Shown: positions 28,077 through 35,934 of the stretch, one piece after another
Layout of the letters: the number at the start of each line of letters is the position of its first letter
Position numbering within the stretch: position 1 is the stretch's first letter
NCBI RefSeq assembly: GCF_012272695.1
Contig: NZ_CP050902.1
Span: forward strand, 248,001-312,000
DNA length: 64,000 nucleotides
Reading direction: 5' to 3'
Origin: Nocardioides sp. JQ2195
Lineage (GTDB): Bacteria > Actinomycetota > Actinomycetes > Propionibacteriales > Nocardioidaceae
The notes under the pieces: model-generated
The model's database searches: none
Told to the model about the DNA's origin: nothing
The model's input: the letters and a program-made list of their open reading frames with translations, nothing else
Made by a program: the position numbers and the translations under genes

Positions 28077-28988
28077 ATGTCCCAGCCGAACGATGCCCCC
28101 GAGTCGAGGTTCCGGTGCGCCCTCAGTGCCGGCGCCGAGCACCTGGCCGGCAGCGCGGCGGCCGATGCCGCCTATCTGCTGGTGGAGTATCCCGGGGCGT
28201 GGGGCAAGAAGGCGCTCGCCGAGAGCGCGCTTCCCGAGCACGTGCGTGACGGACTGGCCGAGGCCGCGGATCGCGCCGGAGTGCGCGTGCAGCTGATCCG
28301 GAGGCACGGTCGCAACCCGCGCGGCGAAGCGTTCCGGGTGTTCCTCGGGAGTGCCGCTCCCGACGACGCGTGGCTGGAGACCACTGTCCTCGAGGTGGCC
28401 GACGACCTGCTCGACCTCGACCTCGACGGTCTCGCCGAGGGCAGGCGTCCCGGCCTGGAGCCGCATGACGAGCCGTTGCTGCTGGTCTGCACCAACGGCC
28501 GGCGCGACGCGTGCTGCGCGGAGTTCGGCAGGCCGATCGTCGCCGCCCTCACCGCTGCCCACCCGCTCCAGACATGGGAGACGACGCACGTCGGTGGGCA
28601 CCGCTTCGCCGGGGCCATGCTGACCCTCCCGCACGGGTTCTCCTACGGCCGGCTGGACAGCACCTCCGCCCTCGCCGTCGCCGCGTCGACCCTGGCCGGC
28701 CGCCTGGTCGTCGAGCACCTGCGCGGCCGGACGGCCTACGCCCCGGCGGTGCAGGCCGCGGAGGTGGCGCTGCTCGCCGAGCTGGGTGACGATGCGGCCG
28801 ATGCGCTCAGCCTGGTCGACGTGCAGGTCGACGAGGACGGGCGCCATCGCGTGGGGTTCCGGCACCGCACCGGGGAGCGTGTCGTGACGGTCGACGTCGA
28901 GGCCGGACCACCGGTGCGCGCCAGCTGTGCGGACACCAGGGTGAAGGCCACGAAGCGCTTCGTCACGCGGGTCGAGCCAAGCGCCTGA
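28077..28988 (+). CDS. Sucrase/ferredoxin-like family protein
   Basis: ATG 28077 (MSQPNDAPESRFRCALSAG) is preferred over GTG 28056 because GAGAGA lies upstream. The 303 residues match the Suc_Fer-like family: SAAADAAYLLVEYPGAWGKKA near residue 30, CTNGRRDACCAEFGRP near 137, and THVGGHRFAGAMLTLPHG near 170. The Cys pair plus HxxGHR-type motif resembles the thioredoxin-like [2Fe-2S] ferredoxins, suggesting a redox role in the cytoplasm. No partner oxidoreductase is adjacent. Its end overlaps the opposing T7SS-like operon by 26 bases. Confidence 0.8.
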   Translation: MSQPNDAPESRFRCALSAGAEHLAGSAAADAAYLLVEYPGAWGKKALAESALPEHVRDGLAEAADRAGVRVQLIRRHGRNPRGEAFRVFLGSAAPDDAWLETTVLEVADDLLDLDLDGLAEGRRPGLEPHDEPLLLVCTNGRRDACCAEFGRPIVAALTAAHPLQTWETTHVGGHRFAGAMLTLPHGFSYGRLDSTSALAVAASTLAGRLVVEHLRGRTAYAPAVQAAEVALLAELGDDAADALSLVDVQVDEDGRHRVGFRHRTGERVVTVDVEAGPPVRASCADTRVKATKRFVTRVEPSA

Positions 28989-29430
28989 CCTCGCGCACCG
29001 TCGGGTCGAAGGTGGCCGCCACGTCGTCGAAGACGTCGGTGTAGTCAGGATGGTCGCGATGGTCGGCGGAGGCCGCCATCGACCAGACCTGGCCGTCGAC
29101 GAGCCAGTTCCAGATCTCGACGATCACGTCGTGGCGTGGTGTGCGGTGGAAGAACCGGAGGTAGGCCACGTCGACATCGTGGTAGTCGTAGACGTCGGCA
29201 TCCTCGATGTCGACCTTGTCGAAGGTGTGCTCGACCAACGACCTGAGCTGGTCGAGGTGCTCACGAACGCCCAGGCCGGTCGAGCTCCGGGTCAACGTGA
29301 TGGCAGGGGCCAGGCCACTGTCGGGGGCCTTGCGCGGGGTCATCGTGGCCACGATCCCGGAGCGGGGCTCGTGCTCGACGGACCAGCCGTCGGGAACACG
29401 GAGCAGCGAATGGCTTCGGTCACCTCGCAT
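28963..29430 (-). CDS. LpqN/DUF1795-like small protein, third gene of T7SS-like operon
   Basis: 155 residues starting MRGDRSHSLLRVPDGWSVEH, with no signal peptide. The pattern (VPDGW opening, alternating strands, a helix REHLDQLRSLVEHTF, later VDGQVWSMAASAD) resembles the LpqN/PspB-like alpha-beta fold of DUF1795 proteins, several of which are secretion or envelope accessories. It overlaps the preceding WXG-type gene by 11 bases, so the three genes are co-translated. Possible roles are chaperone or immunity partner for that protein. Assignment rests on fold resemblance. Confidence 0.6.
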   Translation of the reverse strand: MRGDRSHSLLRVPDGWSVEHEPRSGIVATMTPRKAPDSGLAPAITLTRSSTGLGVREHLDQLRSLVEHTFDKVDIEDADVYDYHDVDVAYLRFFHRTPRHDVIVEIWNWLVDGQVWSMAASADHRDHPDYTDVFDDVAATFDPTVREVRRLARPA

Positions 29431-30346
29431 CGGTCATCTCCACGATCTCGTCACCGACCGGACCGGCAGCCACGCCGCCGACAACACCACAGAGCGGGGA
29501 GAGCGGTGCCGTCACGGGGGTGAGCCTGCAGCCGGCCATGGCGGCCTTCGGCACCACGATCTTGGTGATCTTGCGGATGCCGCTGTCGAGCGTGCCGGCC
29601 TGCTCGGGGAAGGCACGCTTCGACGCCTTGATCGCCATCAGTGGGACCAGGATGCTCGGGTAGACCATCGGCTGCGCCATCAGGTCGACGTTGCCGATGT
29701 CGGGCAGGCTGGGCAGCTGGTCGCGGGCGCCCTGCAGCAGGCCGGTGACGTCGACCGGCCCCGGTGTCAGGTCGGGCAGGTCGGGGGCCAGGTCGCGCAG
29801 CCGCTCGACCGGCCCGGACAACGAGGTGCCGGCGGAGACGACGGCTGCGTCGACCTCGGCCGGGTCCCAGACCAGCCGCGAGGCACGGGACAGGCTCTGC
29901 TGCCATGCGAGCTGGAGCCGCTGCTCGTGCTCTCGGGCCCGGTTGGCCACCCCGACCGCGTGGTCGAGAGGGCCCTCCTGGCCGGGGTCGAGGGTGATCT
30001 CGCCGACCTCCGGCAGCAGGGTGGAGACCACGATCCCGTGACCCACCGCGATGCCCTTGGCCCGCTTCATCTCCGACTTCACGTCGGCCAGGCCGAGGCC
30101 GAACGCCTCCATCGCCAGGGCGAAGAGGAGCAGCTCCTCGTGGAGCTCGTCGGCGCGGTTGATGCGTTCCTTGGCGAAGTCGGTGAAGGCGTCGGAGGAG
30201 CTGCCGCTCCACGCGCCGCAGGCGGCGATCATCGTCTTCGCGAGCATGTCGCAGGCATCGCCCACCTGGTTGGCGAGTCGGCGGATCTCGGTCGACGCCG
30301 CACGGCAACCGGACGGCGAGCCGTCGACCACCAGTGAGACGCTCAT
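29420..30346 (-). CDS. WXG100-type N-terminal domain protein, second gene of T7SS-like operon
   Basis: 308 residues. The first ~100 form two long helices with a W-x-G turn (GAWSGSSSDAFTDFAKE near residue 43), the hallmark of WXG100/ESX substrates. The rest has helices to about 180, a Pro-rich linker (DLAPDLPDLTPGPVDV), and a C-terminal part ending in a Gly/Ala-rich, moderately hydrophobic stretch (SPLCGVVGGVAAGPVGDE). No known toxin motif is seen. It overlaps the EspC-like gene upstream by 4 bases and the LpqN-like gene downstream by 11. A secreted effector or structural substrate is likely; the ESX machinery itself is not in this window. Confidence 0.65.
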   Translation of the reverse strand: MSVSLVVDGSPSGCRAASTEIRRLANQVGDACDMLAKTMIAACGAWSGSSSDAFTDFAKERINRADELHEELLLFALAMEAFGLGLADVKSEMKRAKGIAVGHGIVVSTLLPEVGEITLDPGQEGPLDHAVGVANRAREHEQRLQLAWQQSLSRASRLVWDPAEVDAAVVSAGTSLSGPVERLRDLAPDLPDLTPGPVDVTGLLQGARDQLPSLPDIGNVDLMAQPMVYPSILVPLMAIKASKRAFPEQAGTLDSGIRKITKIVVPKAAMAGCRLTPVTAPLSPLCGVVGGVAAGPVGDEIVEMTDAR

Positions 30347-30633
30347 CCGAACACCACCGCCGACTGGATCGTCTCGAACCAGTAGTTCATCCGGCCGTCG
30401 GTGGCCTGGTAGGTCGCCACCACGGCGTCGAGGCCGTCGGCTCCTTGGTCGAGGTCGGCGGCGAAGGAACCGGCAAGCGTGGAGACGCGGTCGATGGCGT
30501 CACGCGTGCTGGCTGTGGAGGCGCCGGTGTCCGGCGACGGCAGGGTGGTGCTGGCCAGGATCGCGGCCTGGTGGTGCCGCATCGGCCTGGGCAGCCCCTC
30601 GATCTCGTCGAGGTCGATCTCGAATCCGCTCAT
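30343..30633 (-). CDS. EspC-like small protein, first gene of T7SS-like operon
   Basis: ATG 30633 (MSGFEIDLDEIEG) gives 96 residues; GTG 30639 would add two. A helical central region (STASTRDAIDRVSTLAGSFA, then DLDQGADGLDAVVATYQATD) ends with the Y-x-x-x-D signal seen in EspC/ESX C-terminal secretion motifs. This suits an EspC-type T7SS partner that pairs with the WXG-domain protein encoded next. No Shine-Dalgarno is visible, so initiation may be leaderless. Confidence 0.6.
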   Translation of the reverse strand: MSGFEIDLDEIEGLPRPMRHHQAAILASTTLPSPDTGASTASTRDAIDRVSTLAGSFAADLDQGADGLDAVVATYQATDGRMNYWFETIQSAVVFG

Positions 30634-30669
30634 GGCCACGACGCTAGGAACCCGTCAACACCTCCACAA

Positions 30670-30696
30670 CCCGTCCCCGGCCAGCCTGTGGACGGG
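30670..30696 (-). terminator. 7-bp hairpin after the sulfotransferase gene
   Basis: CCCGTCC and GGACGGG pair perfectly around a 13-base loop in the gap between the sulfotransferase stop and the T7SS-like operon start. Confidence 0.45.
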
Positions 30697-30708
30697 AGCG
30701 TGAAAACC

Positions 30709-30724
30709 GTGCAGCCAGCTGCAC
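30709..30724 (-). terminator. Compact hairpin with T-run after the sulfotransferase gene
   Basis: GTGCAGC and GCTGCAC form a perfect 7-bp stem with a 2-base loop, 7 bases after the minus-strand stop at 30732. On that strand it is followed by GGTTTT, making this a classic intrinsic terminator. Confidence 0.65.
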
Positions 30725-30731
30725 GAGTGGC

Positions 30732-31886
30732 CTAGAACGCCGCGCGGACCCGCTCCTCGGTGAGCCCGTGGTCGGCCAGTGAGTAGGAGTGGGCGGGTCG
30801 CTTGCCCCCGGCCCTCGACTCCGCATCGATCGCGCCCACGGCATCGGCCACCGTCGACGTCCAGCCCAGGTCGAAGGCGTCGTAGATCGCCCGCGTGGTG
30901 CCGACCGGGTCGGCCACGAAGTCGGCGTACTCGACGTCGAAGAACTGGGACTGGTCGTACGCCGGTCGCGCGGCGTGGAAGGACCGTGCCGAGCGGGACA
31001 ACATCTCCAGCTGGGTCTCGCCGATGGTCGAGCCGGTGAACGTGGTCGACGTGCCGGCCGTGGCCTCGGCCGAGAGCGAGCAGGCGGACGCGATCGAGGT
31101 GACCGGGTCCCGGTGGGTCTGCACGACCAGGGCATCTGGGTAGACCGCCATCAGCGCGTCGAGCGCGACCAGGTGCGACGGATTCTTCAGCACCCAGCGC
31201 CGGTCGGTGTCGTTGAGCCCGATCAGCTGGAGCGCCTCCTTGTGTCGCTCGTAGGCGTCGGTCCAGTCCTGCTCCGCCAACCACGACGAGTAGGTCGGCA
31301 CGTTGGCCAGTGACTCGAAGCTGATCGACTTGCCGGTCTGGCGCAGCAGCCGCCAGCACTCCTCGACCGAGGTGGCGTCCATGTAGTGGATCCCCATGAA
31401 CTCCGGGTTGGCCACGTGGTGCCGGGAGTAGGCGGCGTTGATGCCGGTGAAGACCGGGTCCTGCTCCCACGTCGAGCGCGGCGGACGGGGCTGGGGGAAC
31501 TCGGTCAGCCACAGCTCGAGGCCCTGGTGGCGTTGGTCAGCGGTCAACAGCCGGTGCAGGGCGGTGGTGCCGGTGCGGGGGAGGCCGACCACGAAGACCG
31601 GCCGCTCGATCCGCACGTCGACGTACGCCGGGTTCTCCTTCATCCCGAACTGGGTGAGCAGGCGTCCGACCAGGCAGCTCTTGACCTGTCCGCGGTGGAA
31701 GTGGTTGCCCTCGCCGGTCAGCCCGGCGGCCGAGGAGTTCAGGTCGTCGACGAGGATGCGCAGGCCCTCCTCGTGGGCGGTCCCGCCGAAGTCCTCCATC
31801 CCGGTGGTGCGGACCGCGGCGGCGGCGATGTCGTCGTACGTCCCGACGTCATCGCGGACCCGTGGGCGCGATGCCTCAGTTGTCAT
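30732..31886 (-). CDS. Sulfotransferase family protein (KstR-type regulon)
   Basis: 384 residues with the PAPS-binding loop VVGLPRTGTTALHRLL near residue 100, a GMKENPAYVDVRIERPVF lead-in, and the 3'-phosphate region VVQTHRDPVTSIASA near 255. Members transfer sulfate or act on CoA-linked or lipid substrates. It overlaps the SDR gene by 11 bases, and the pair is read from the promoter at 32.68 kb that carries a KstR-type box. From memory, Mycobacterium tuberculosis has a similar neighbour pair (Rv3529c-Rv3530c) in its cholesterol regulon, which suggests a steroid or branched acyl substrate. That link is inference. Confidence 0.82.
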   Translation of the reverse strand: MTTEASRPRVRDDVGTYDDIAAAAVRTTGMEDFGGTAHEEGLRILVDDLNSSAAGLTGEGNHFHRGQVKSCLVGRLLTQFGMKENPAYVDVRIERPVFVVGLPRTGTTALHRLLTADQRHQGLELWLTEFPQPRPPRSTWEQDPVFTGINAAYSRHHVANPEFMGIHYMDATSVEECWRLLRQTGKSISFESLANVPTYSSWLAEQDWTDAYERHKEALQLIGLNDTDRRWVLKNPSHLVALDALMAVYPDALVVQTHRDPVTSIASACSLSAEATAGTSTTFTGSTIGETQLEMLSRSARSFHAARPAYDQSQFFDVEYADFVADPVGTTRAIYDAFDLGWTSTVADAVGAIDAESRAGGKRPAHSYSLADHGLTEERVRAAF

Positions 31887-32670
31887 GGAACTCTCCGCAG
31901 TCGACGTTGAGCATCGTGCCGGTCACGGCCGTGGCGAGGTCGCTGGCGAAGAACAGCGCAGCCTTCGCCACCTCGTCGGGCGTGGCGAGCCGCTTCAGGT
32001 CGGTCGGCGCTGCCTTCTCGCGGTAGATGTCGTCGTGGGTCACTCCTGCTTCGGAGGCCAGCCAGTCGAAGTAGGCCTTGTTCACGTCCTCATAGATGTA
32101 CGACGGGGCGATGCTGTTGACCCGGATGCCGCGCGGCCCCAGCTCGGTCGCGAGGGACGACGCGAGGTGCTTGAGCGCGCCCTTGGAGAGCTTGTAGCCG
32201 GAGTACTCCGGCTGGGAGCTGTGCACCACGCAGGAGTTGAGCATGATGATCGAGCCGCCGGGCTTGGCGGGAGTCTCCGAGAGCGCGTCGGCGAACAGTG
32301 CCGAGAGGCGCAGCGGAGCGAGGACGTTGGTCTCCTGCGCGGCTCGCAACGAGTCGAGGGAGAGCGTGGAGATCGGATCCATCGGGGGGATGCCGAAGGC
32401 GTTGTTGATCAGGCAGTCGACCTTGCCGAACTCGGCGAGGGCGGTCTCGACGAGCGCCGCGCGCTGCGACTCGTCGGTGATGTCGGTCGGCACGACCAGG
32501 GCGCGGCGTCCGTGCCCGCGCACCACCTCGGCCATCTTCTCGAGGCGCTTCTCCGTGCGGGACACCAGCACCAGGTCGGCGCCCATCCTCGCGGCCTCCT
32601 CCCCGAGGGAGCGGCCGAGGCCGGGGCCGACGCCGGAGAGCACGATCACCTTGTCCTGCAGGAGGGTCAT
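31876..32670 (-). CDS. SDR family oxidoreductase (KstR-type regulon)
   Basis: ATG 32670 (MTLLQDKVIVLSG) gives 264 residues; the GTG two codons upstream is less likely. The Rossmann Gly motif appears as SGVGPGLGRSLG near residue 12, NNAFG near 90, and the catalytic Ser and Tyr-x-x-x-Lys as MLNSCVVHS and YKLSK near 140-160. C-terminal GTMLNVDCGEF matches classical SDR ends. It probably oxidises or reduces a hydroxyl/keto group of a steroid or fatty acid. It heads a two-gene operon with the sulfotransferase. The box at 32681-32694 lies 10 bases before its start and would block transcription when bound. Confidence 0.85.
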   Translation of the reverse strand: MTLLQDKVIVLSGVGPGLGRSLGEEAARMGADLVLVSRTEKRLEKMAEVVRGHGRRALVVPTDITDESQRAALVETALAEFGKVDCLINNAFGIPPMDPISTLSLDSLRAAQETNVLAPLRLSALFADALSETPAKPGGSIIMLNSCVVHSSQPEYSGYKLSKGALKHLASSLATELGPRGIRVNSIAPSYIYEDVNKAYFDWLASEAGVTHDDIYREKAAPTDLKRLATPDEVAKAALFFASDLATAVTGTMLNVDCGEFHDN

Positions 32671-32680
32671 GGGCACACAG

Positions 32681-32694
32681 TAGAACGTGTTTCA
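32681..32694 (-). promoter_or_regulatory. KstR-type operator before the SDR-sulfotransferase operon
   Basis: TAGAACGTGTTTCA fits the KstR consensus TNNAACNNGTTNNA exactly. The identical 14-mer stands before the LLM oxidoreductase gene at 36815. On the minus strand the box runs into TACTGT, a plausible -10 element, then ATG. Confidence 0.7.
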
Positions 32695-32719
32695 GTTTCC
32701 GTCGAGCGATTAGCCCATT

Positions 32720-32763
32720 CGTCACCCGCGCGTCACCCACGCAGCGCCCGGACGTCAACCGGG
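32720..32763 (+). promoter_or_regulatory. PHO box (PhoP-binding direct repeats) before phoX
   Basis: Four 11-base units run head to tail: CGTCACCCGCG, CGTCACCCACG, CAGCGCCCGGA and CGTCAACCGGG. The first two match closely and the fourth well. An 11-base periodicity with a GTCACCC-type core is the actinobacterial PHO box form. It ends 18 bases before the phoX start, so phosphate-starvation activation by PhoP is likely. Confidence 0.7.
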
Positions 32764-32781
32764 TCCACCAGCCTCCAACCC

Positions 32782-34788
32782 ATGACCACTCGCAAGCTCC
32801 TGCCCTTCGTCGACCGAGCCCACCCGGGCGGACGCAGCTCGATGACCTGCCTCTACCGCTGCGGGAACGCGTGCGCGCACCCCGTGCCGAACGAATCGGC
32901 CAACGAGCACTTCGAGGAGGTCGTGGCCCGCGCCGTGTCGCGCCGATCCGTCCTGCGTGCAGGCGCCGTGGGCGCGGCCGCGGCCGGCGTGCTCGGAGCC
33001 ACGGGGTGGGGAGCTGTCTCCCCGGCAGCGGCGAGCGGAACGGCCCGGGCGACGGCGCCAGCCGGTGGGCCACTCTCGCGCTTCTCCGGCATCGCGCCGA
33101 CGGCGGCCACGACGGACGAGCTGGTCGTGCCGAGCGGATTCACCTGGTCGCCACTGATCGCGTGGGGCGACCCGATCACCCGGGACGCGCCGGCCTTCGA
33201 CTTCGACAACCAGAGCGTCGAGGCCCAGCGCTGCCAGGCCGGCTACAACTGTGACTTCACCGCGCTGCTCCTCGACGGTCGTGGGCGCGGTGCCCGCAGC
33301 GGCGTGCTCGCGTTCAACAACGAGTACACCAACGACGAGCTGATGTTCCGAGGCGTGGGCAGCTCCGCCGACCTCTCCGACGACCAGCTCCGCATCGTGA
33401 TGGCGGCGCACGGCATGACCATCGTGGAGGTACGTCGGGAGCGCCCCGGCACGCCGTGGAGGTACCTGCAGGCCGGTCGCCGGAACCGGCGCCTGCACAG
33501 CGAGACGCCCTTCGTCGTGGACGGCCCGGCCGCTGGACACGCCGCCCTCAGGACGTCGGCGGACCCGACCGGCAAGCACGTGCTCGGCACGCTGAACAAC
33601 TGCGCCGGTGGCGTGACGCCGTGGGGCACGGTGCTGTCCGGTGAGGAGAACTTCAACCAGTACTTCAACACCACCGGCGCCTCCGACCCGGACGGGCGCC
33701 TCAAGCGCTACGGCATCACCTCCGGTGGTCGTGGCTGGGAACGCGTCGACCCGCGCTTCGACGTGGCCACCGAGCCCAACGAGGTCAACCGCTTCGGCTG
33801 GATCGTCGAGGTCGACCCGGACGACCCCGGCTCGCGGCCGGTCAAGCACACCGCCCTGGGCCGCTTCAAGCACGAGGGAGCGACGATCCGGCTGGCGGAT
33901 GACGGTCGCGCCGTCGCCTACATGGGTGACGACGAGCGCAACGACTACATCTACAAGTTCGTCTCCAGGAAGAAGCACAGGCCGGGAAACCGGCGGCACA
34001 ACGCGAAGCTGCTGTCCGAGGGCGACCTCCACGTGGCGAAGTTCACCGGCGACGGTGCGGGCGACGGGCAGCACGACGGCACCGGCGAGTGGCTGCCCCT
34101 GGTGGTCGACGGCCGGTCACAGGTGCCGGGCTGGTCGGTGGAGGAGGTGCTGATCTGGACGCGACAGGCCGCCGACCTGGTCGGTCCGACCAAGATGGAC
34201 CGCCCCGAGGACGTCGAGGCCAACCCGGTCACCTGGAAGGTCTACGCCGCGCTCACCAACAACACCGCGCGGCAGCCGGGGCAGGTCGACGAGGCCAACC
34301 CGCGTGGGCCCAACAAGCACGGCCACGTCATCGAGATCTCCGAGCACCGCAACGACGCGGCCGCGGTGACGTTCACCTGGCAGATCGTGCTCGTTGCCGG
34401 TGATCCGACCGACCCGTCGACGTACTTCGCCGGCTTCGACCGCGACCAGGTCAGCCCGATCTCCTGCCCGGACAACGTCACCTTCGACCGGACGGGCAAC
34501 CTGTGGATCTCCACCGACGGCATGCCGGGCACGCTCGGCTTCGCCGACGGCCTCTACATGCTGCCGCTCGAGGGGCGCGAGCGCGGGAGGCTCAAGCAGT
34601 TCCTGTCGGTGCCGGTCGGTGCCGAGTGCTCGGGGCCGGTGATCAGCGCGGACGACCGCACCGTGCTGGTCGCGGTGCAGCACCCGGGCGAGGTCAGCGG
34701 CGCCAGCCCCGAACACGTGGTCAGCACCTTCCCCTATCTCGGCGACGGCCAGCCGCGGCCTGCCATCGCCCAGGTCTGGCGCGACTGA
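32782..34788 (+). CDS. phoX: PhoX-type alkaline phosphatase (DUF839), Tat-exported
   Basis: ATG 32782 is preferred because the PHO box ends just upstream and a Tat signal follows. 668 residues. SRRSVLRAGAVGAAAAGVLG near residue 53 is a twin-arginine signal, preceded by an unusually long Cys-containing leader (MTCLYRCGNACAHPVP). The PhoX body shows FNNEYTNDELMF near 175, NNCAGGVTPWGTVLSGEENF near 273, FKHEGATI near 357, YMGDDERNDYIYKF near 380 and DNVTFDRTGNLWISTDGMPG near 565. These are the Ca/Fe-binding and active-site segments. It releases phosphate from organic esters outside the membrane. Stops of this and the opposing gene share a 14-base palindrome at 34786-34799. Confidence 0.88.
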   Translation: MTTRKLLPFVDRAHPGGRSSMTCLYRCGNACAHPVPNESANEHFEEVVARAVSRRSVLRAGAVGAAAAGVLGATGWGAVSPAAASGTARATAPAGGPLSRFSGIAPTAATTDELVVPSGFTWSPLIAWGDPITRDAPAFDFDNQSVEAQRCQAGYNCDFTALLLDGRGRGARSGVLAFNNEYTNDELMFRGVGSSADLSDDQLRIVMAAHGMTIVEVRRERPGTPWRYLQAGRRNRRLHSETPFVVDGPAAGHAALRTSADPTGKHVLGTLNNCAGGVTPWGTVLSGEENFNQYFNTTGASDPDGRLKRYGITSGGRGWERVDPRFDVATEPNEVNRFGWIVEVDPDDPGSRPVKHTALGRFKHEGATIRLADDGRAVAYMGDDERNDYIYKFVSRKKHRPGNRRHNAKLLSEGDLHVAKFTGDGAGDGQHDGTGEWLPLVVDGRSQVPGWSVEEVLIWTRQAADLVGPTKMDRPEDVEANPVTWKVYAALTNNTARQPGQVDEANPRGPNKHGHVIEISEHRNDAAAVTFTWQIVLVAGDPTDPSTYFAGFDRDQVSPISCPDNVTFDRTGNLWISTDGMPGTLGFADGLYMLPLEGRERGRLKQFLSVPVGAECSGPVISADDRTVLVAVQHPGEVSGASPEHVVSTFPYLGDGQPRPAIAQVWRD

Positions 34789-35934
34789 TCAGCTGATCAT
34801 CCTGCGCGCGACGCCCACCTGACGGGCCGCGATGCGGGCGGCGTACTCATCGGGACTGATCCGTTGGTCGTCGAGGTCGACGCGGGTCCGCAGCGAGGAG
34901 AACGGCACCACCTCGACGCGCGGGCCGTCCTCGGCACCCAGCGGGCGGACGACCCGCTGCCAGCGCAGCATCATCACGCCCTTGTCGTGGCCGGTGGTCT
35001 CCAGCCAGTTGGCCAGGCCGGGGTCGCGCTCGCTGACGACGTACCGAAGCAGTCCGTCCTTGCTGGCGTGGGACTGGGCGCGGGTCAGGGACGTCTGGTG
35101 GTGCTCGTAGTCGGTCGACACATACCACTTCGAGCCGATCTGGATGGCCTGGTAGGGCGCGTCCGCGCAGGCCGGGACGGTGACCACCATCGCCTCGTCC
35201 TCACCCAGCGAGTAGTGCCCGATCGAGGAGAACTGCGAGGCCAGTCCTCCCGGCGTCGAGGCGGGAGCGGTCAGCGTGTTGACGGGCTCCTTGTAGGTGA
35301 AGAAGGTGGGGAAGGCGAACCAGGTCCTGATCCGGCCGGTCAACATCTTGGCGGCGACGGCGTAGCGCTTGGCGATCCTCTCCTCGGTGACCGGTCCGCG
35401 CGCCTGTCCGGCGGTGTCCAGGCGCTGGAGGCGCAAGGTGCCGCGCTCCTCGGTGCCCCAGTCGTCGAAGACCTCGCGCACGATCAGGGTGGCTCCCTTG
35501 GCGAGTCCGAGCTCCGGACCGAAGCGCCACTCGAAGGAACCGTCGTCGGCGATCTCGAGCTCGCGGTCGTCGAAAGCCGCGACAGTGCTGGGGAAACCGC
35601 TCTCCGTGTAACCGCCGTCCATCACCTGGAACGACAGGTCGGCGCTGGTGCCGCGCCGCCCCGAGACGACGTACGACGCCCCCGCGTCGAGGTAGGCGTT
35701 GAAGTAGATCGCGTCGGGGTTGTCGAGGCCCTGGCGTGCGTACTGGTGCGTGGGGTTGATCAGGACGGGATGCTCGAGGTCGTAGTCGAAGGCCATCTGC
35801 AAGGACGAGCGGATCGATCCGGCGAGGTAGTCGAGGCCCTCGGCGAGCTCCTGCTCGTTGACCTCGAACGGAGGGTTGCGGATCAGCCGTTCTGCCTCGG
35901 CAACGGCGGCTGCGAAGGCCTCGGTCGTGCTCAC
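34789..35934 (-). CDS. DUF1214-type protein, second gene of the LLM operon
   Basis: 381 residues, no signal peptide. Recognisable segments are YLDAGASYVVSGRRGTSADL near residue 80, a mid-region VREVFDDWGTEERGTLRLQR, and a C-terminal SSIGHYSLGEDEAMVVTVP to QIGSKWYVSTDYEHHQTSL portion with conserved Trp/Tyr residues. It is related to the DUF1214 family often found beside steroid or lipid catabolism genes. It starts within the stop of the LLM gene (ATGA, 35931-35934), so it is under the same KstR-type box. Biochemical role unknown. Confidence 0.7.
   Translation of the reverse strand: MSTTEAFAAAVAEAERLIRNPPFEVNEQELAEGLDYLAGSIRSSLQMAFDYDLEHPVLINPTHQYARQGLDNPDAIYFNAYLDAGASYVVSGRRGTSADLSFQVMDGGYTESGFPSTVAAFDDRELEIADDGSFEWRFGPELGLAKGATLIVREVFDDWGTEERGTLRLQRLDTAGQARGPVTEERIAKRYAVAAKMLTGRIRTWFAFPTFFTYKEPVNTLTAPASTPGGLASQFSSIGHYSLGEDEAMVVTVPACADAPYQAIQIGSKWYVSTDYEHHQTSLTRAQSHASKDGLLRYVVSERDPGLANWLETTGHDKGVMMLRWQRVVRPLGAEDGPRVEVVPFSSLRTRVDLDDQRISPDEYAARIAARQVGVARRMIS

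Noticed and set aside
31438-32781. Upstream extension of the phoX frame
   Set aside because: It runs antisense through the sulfotransferase and SDR genes; the PHO box and Tat signal place the start at 32782.
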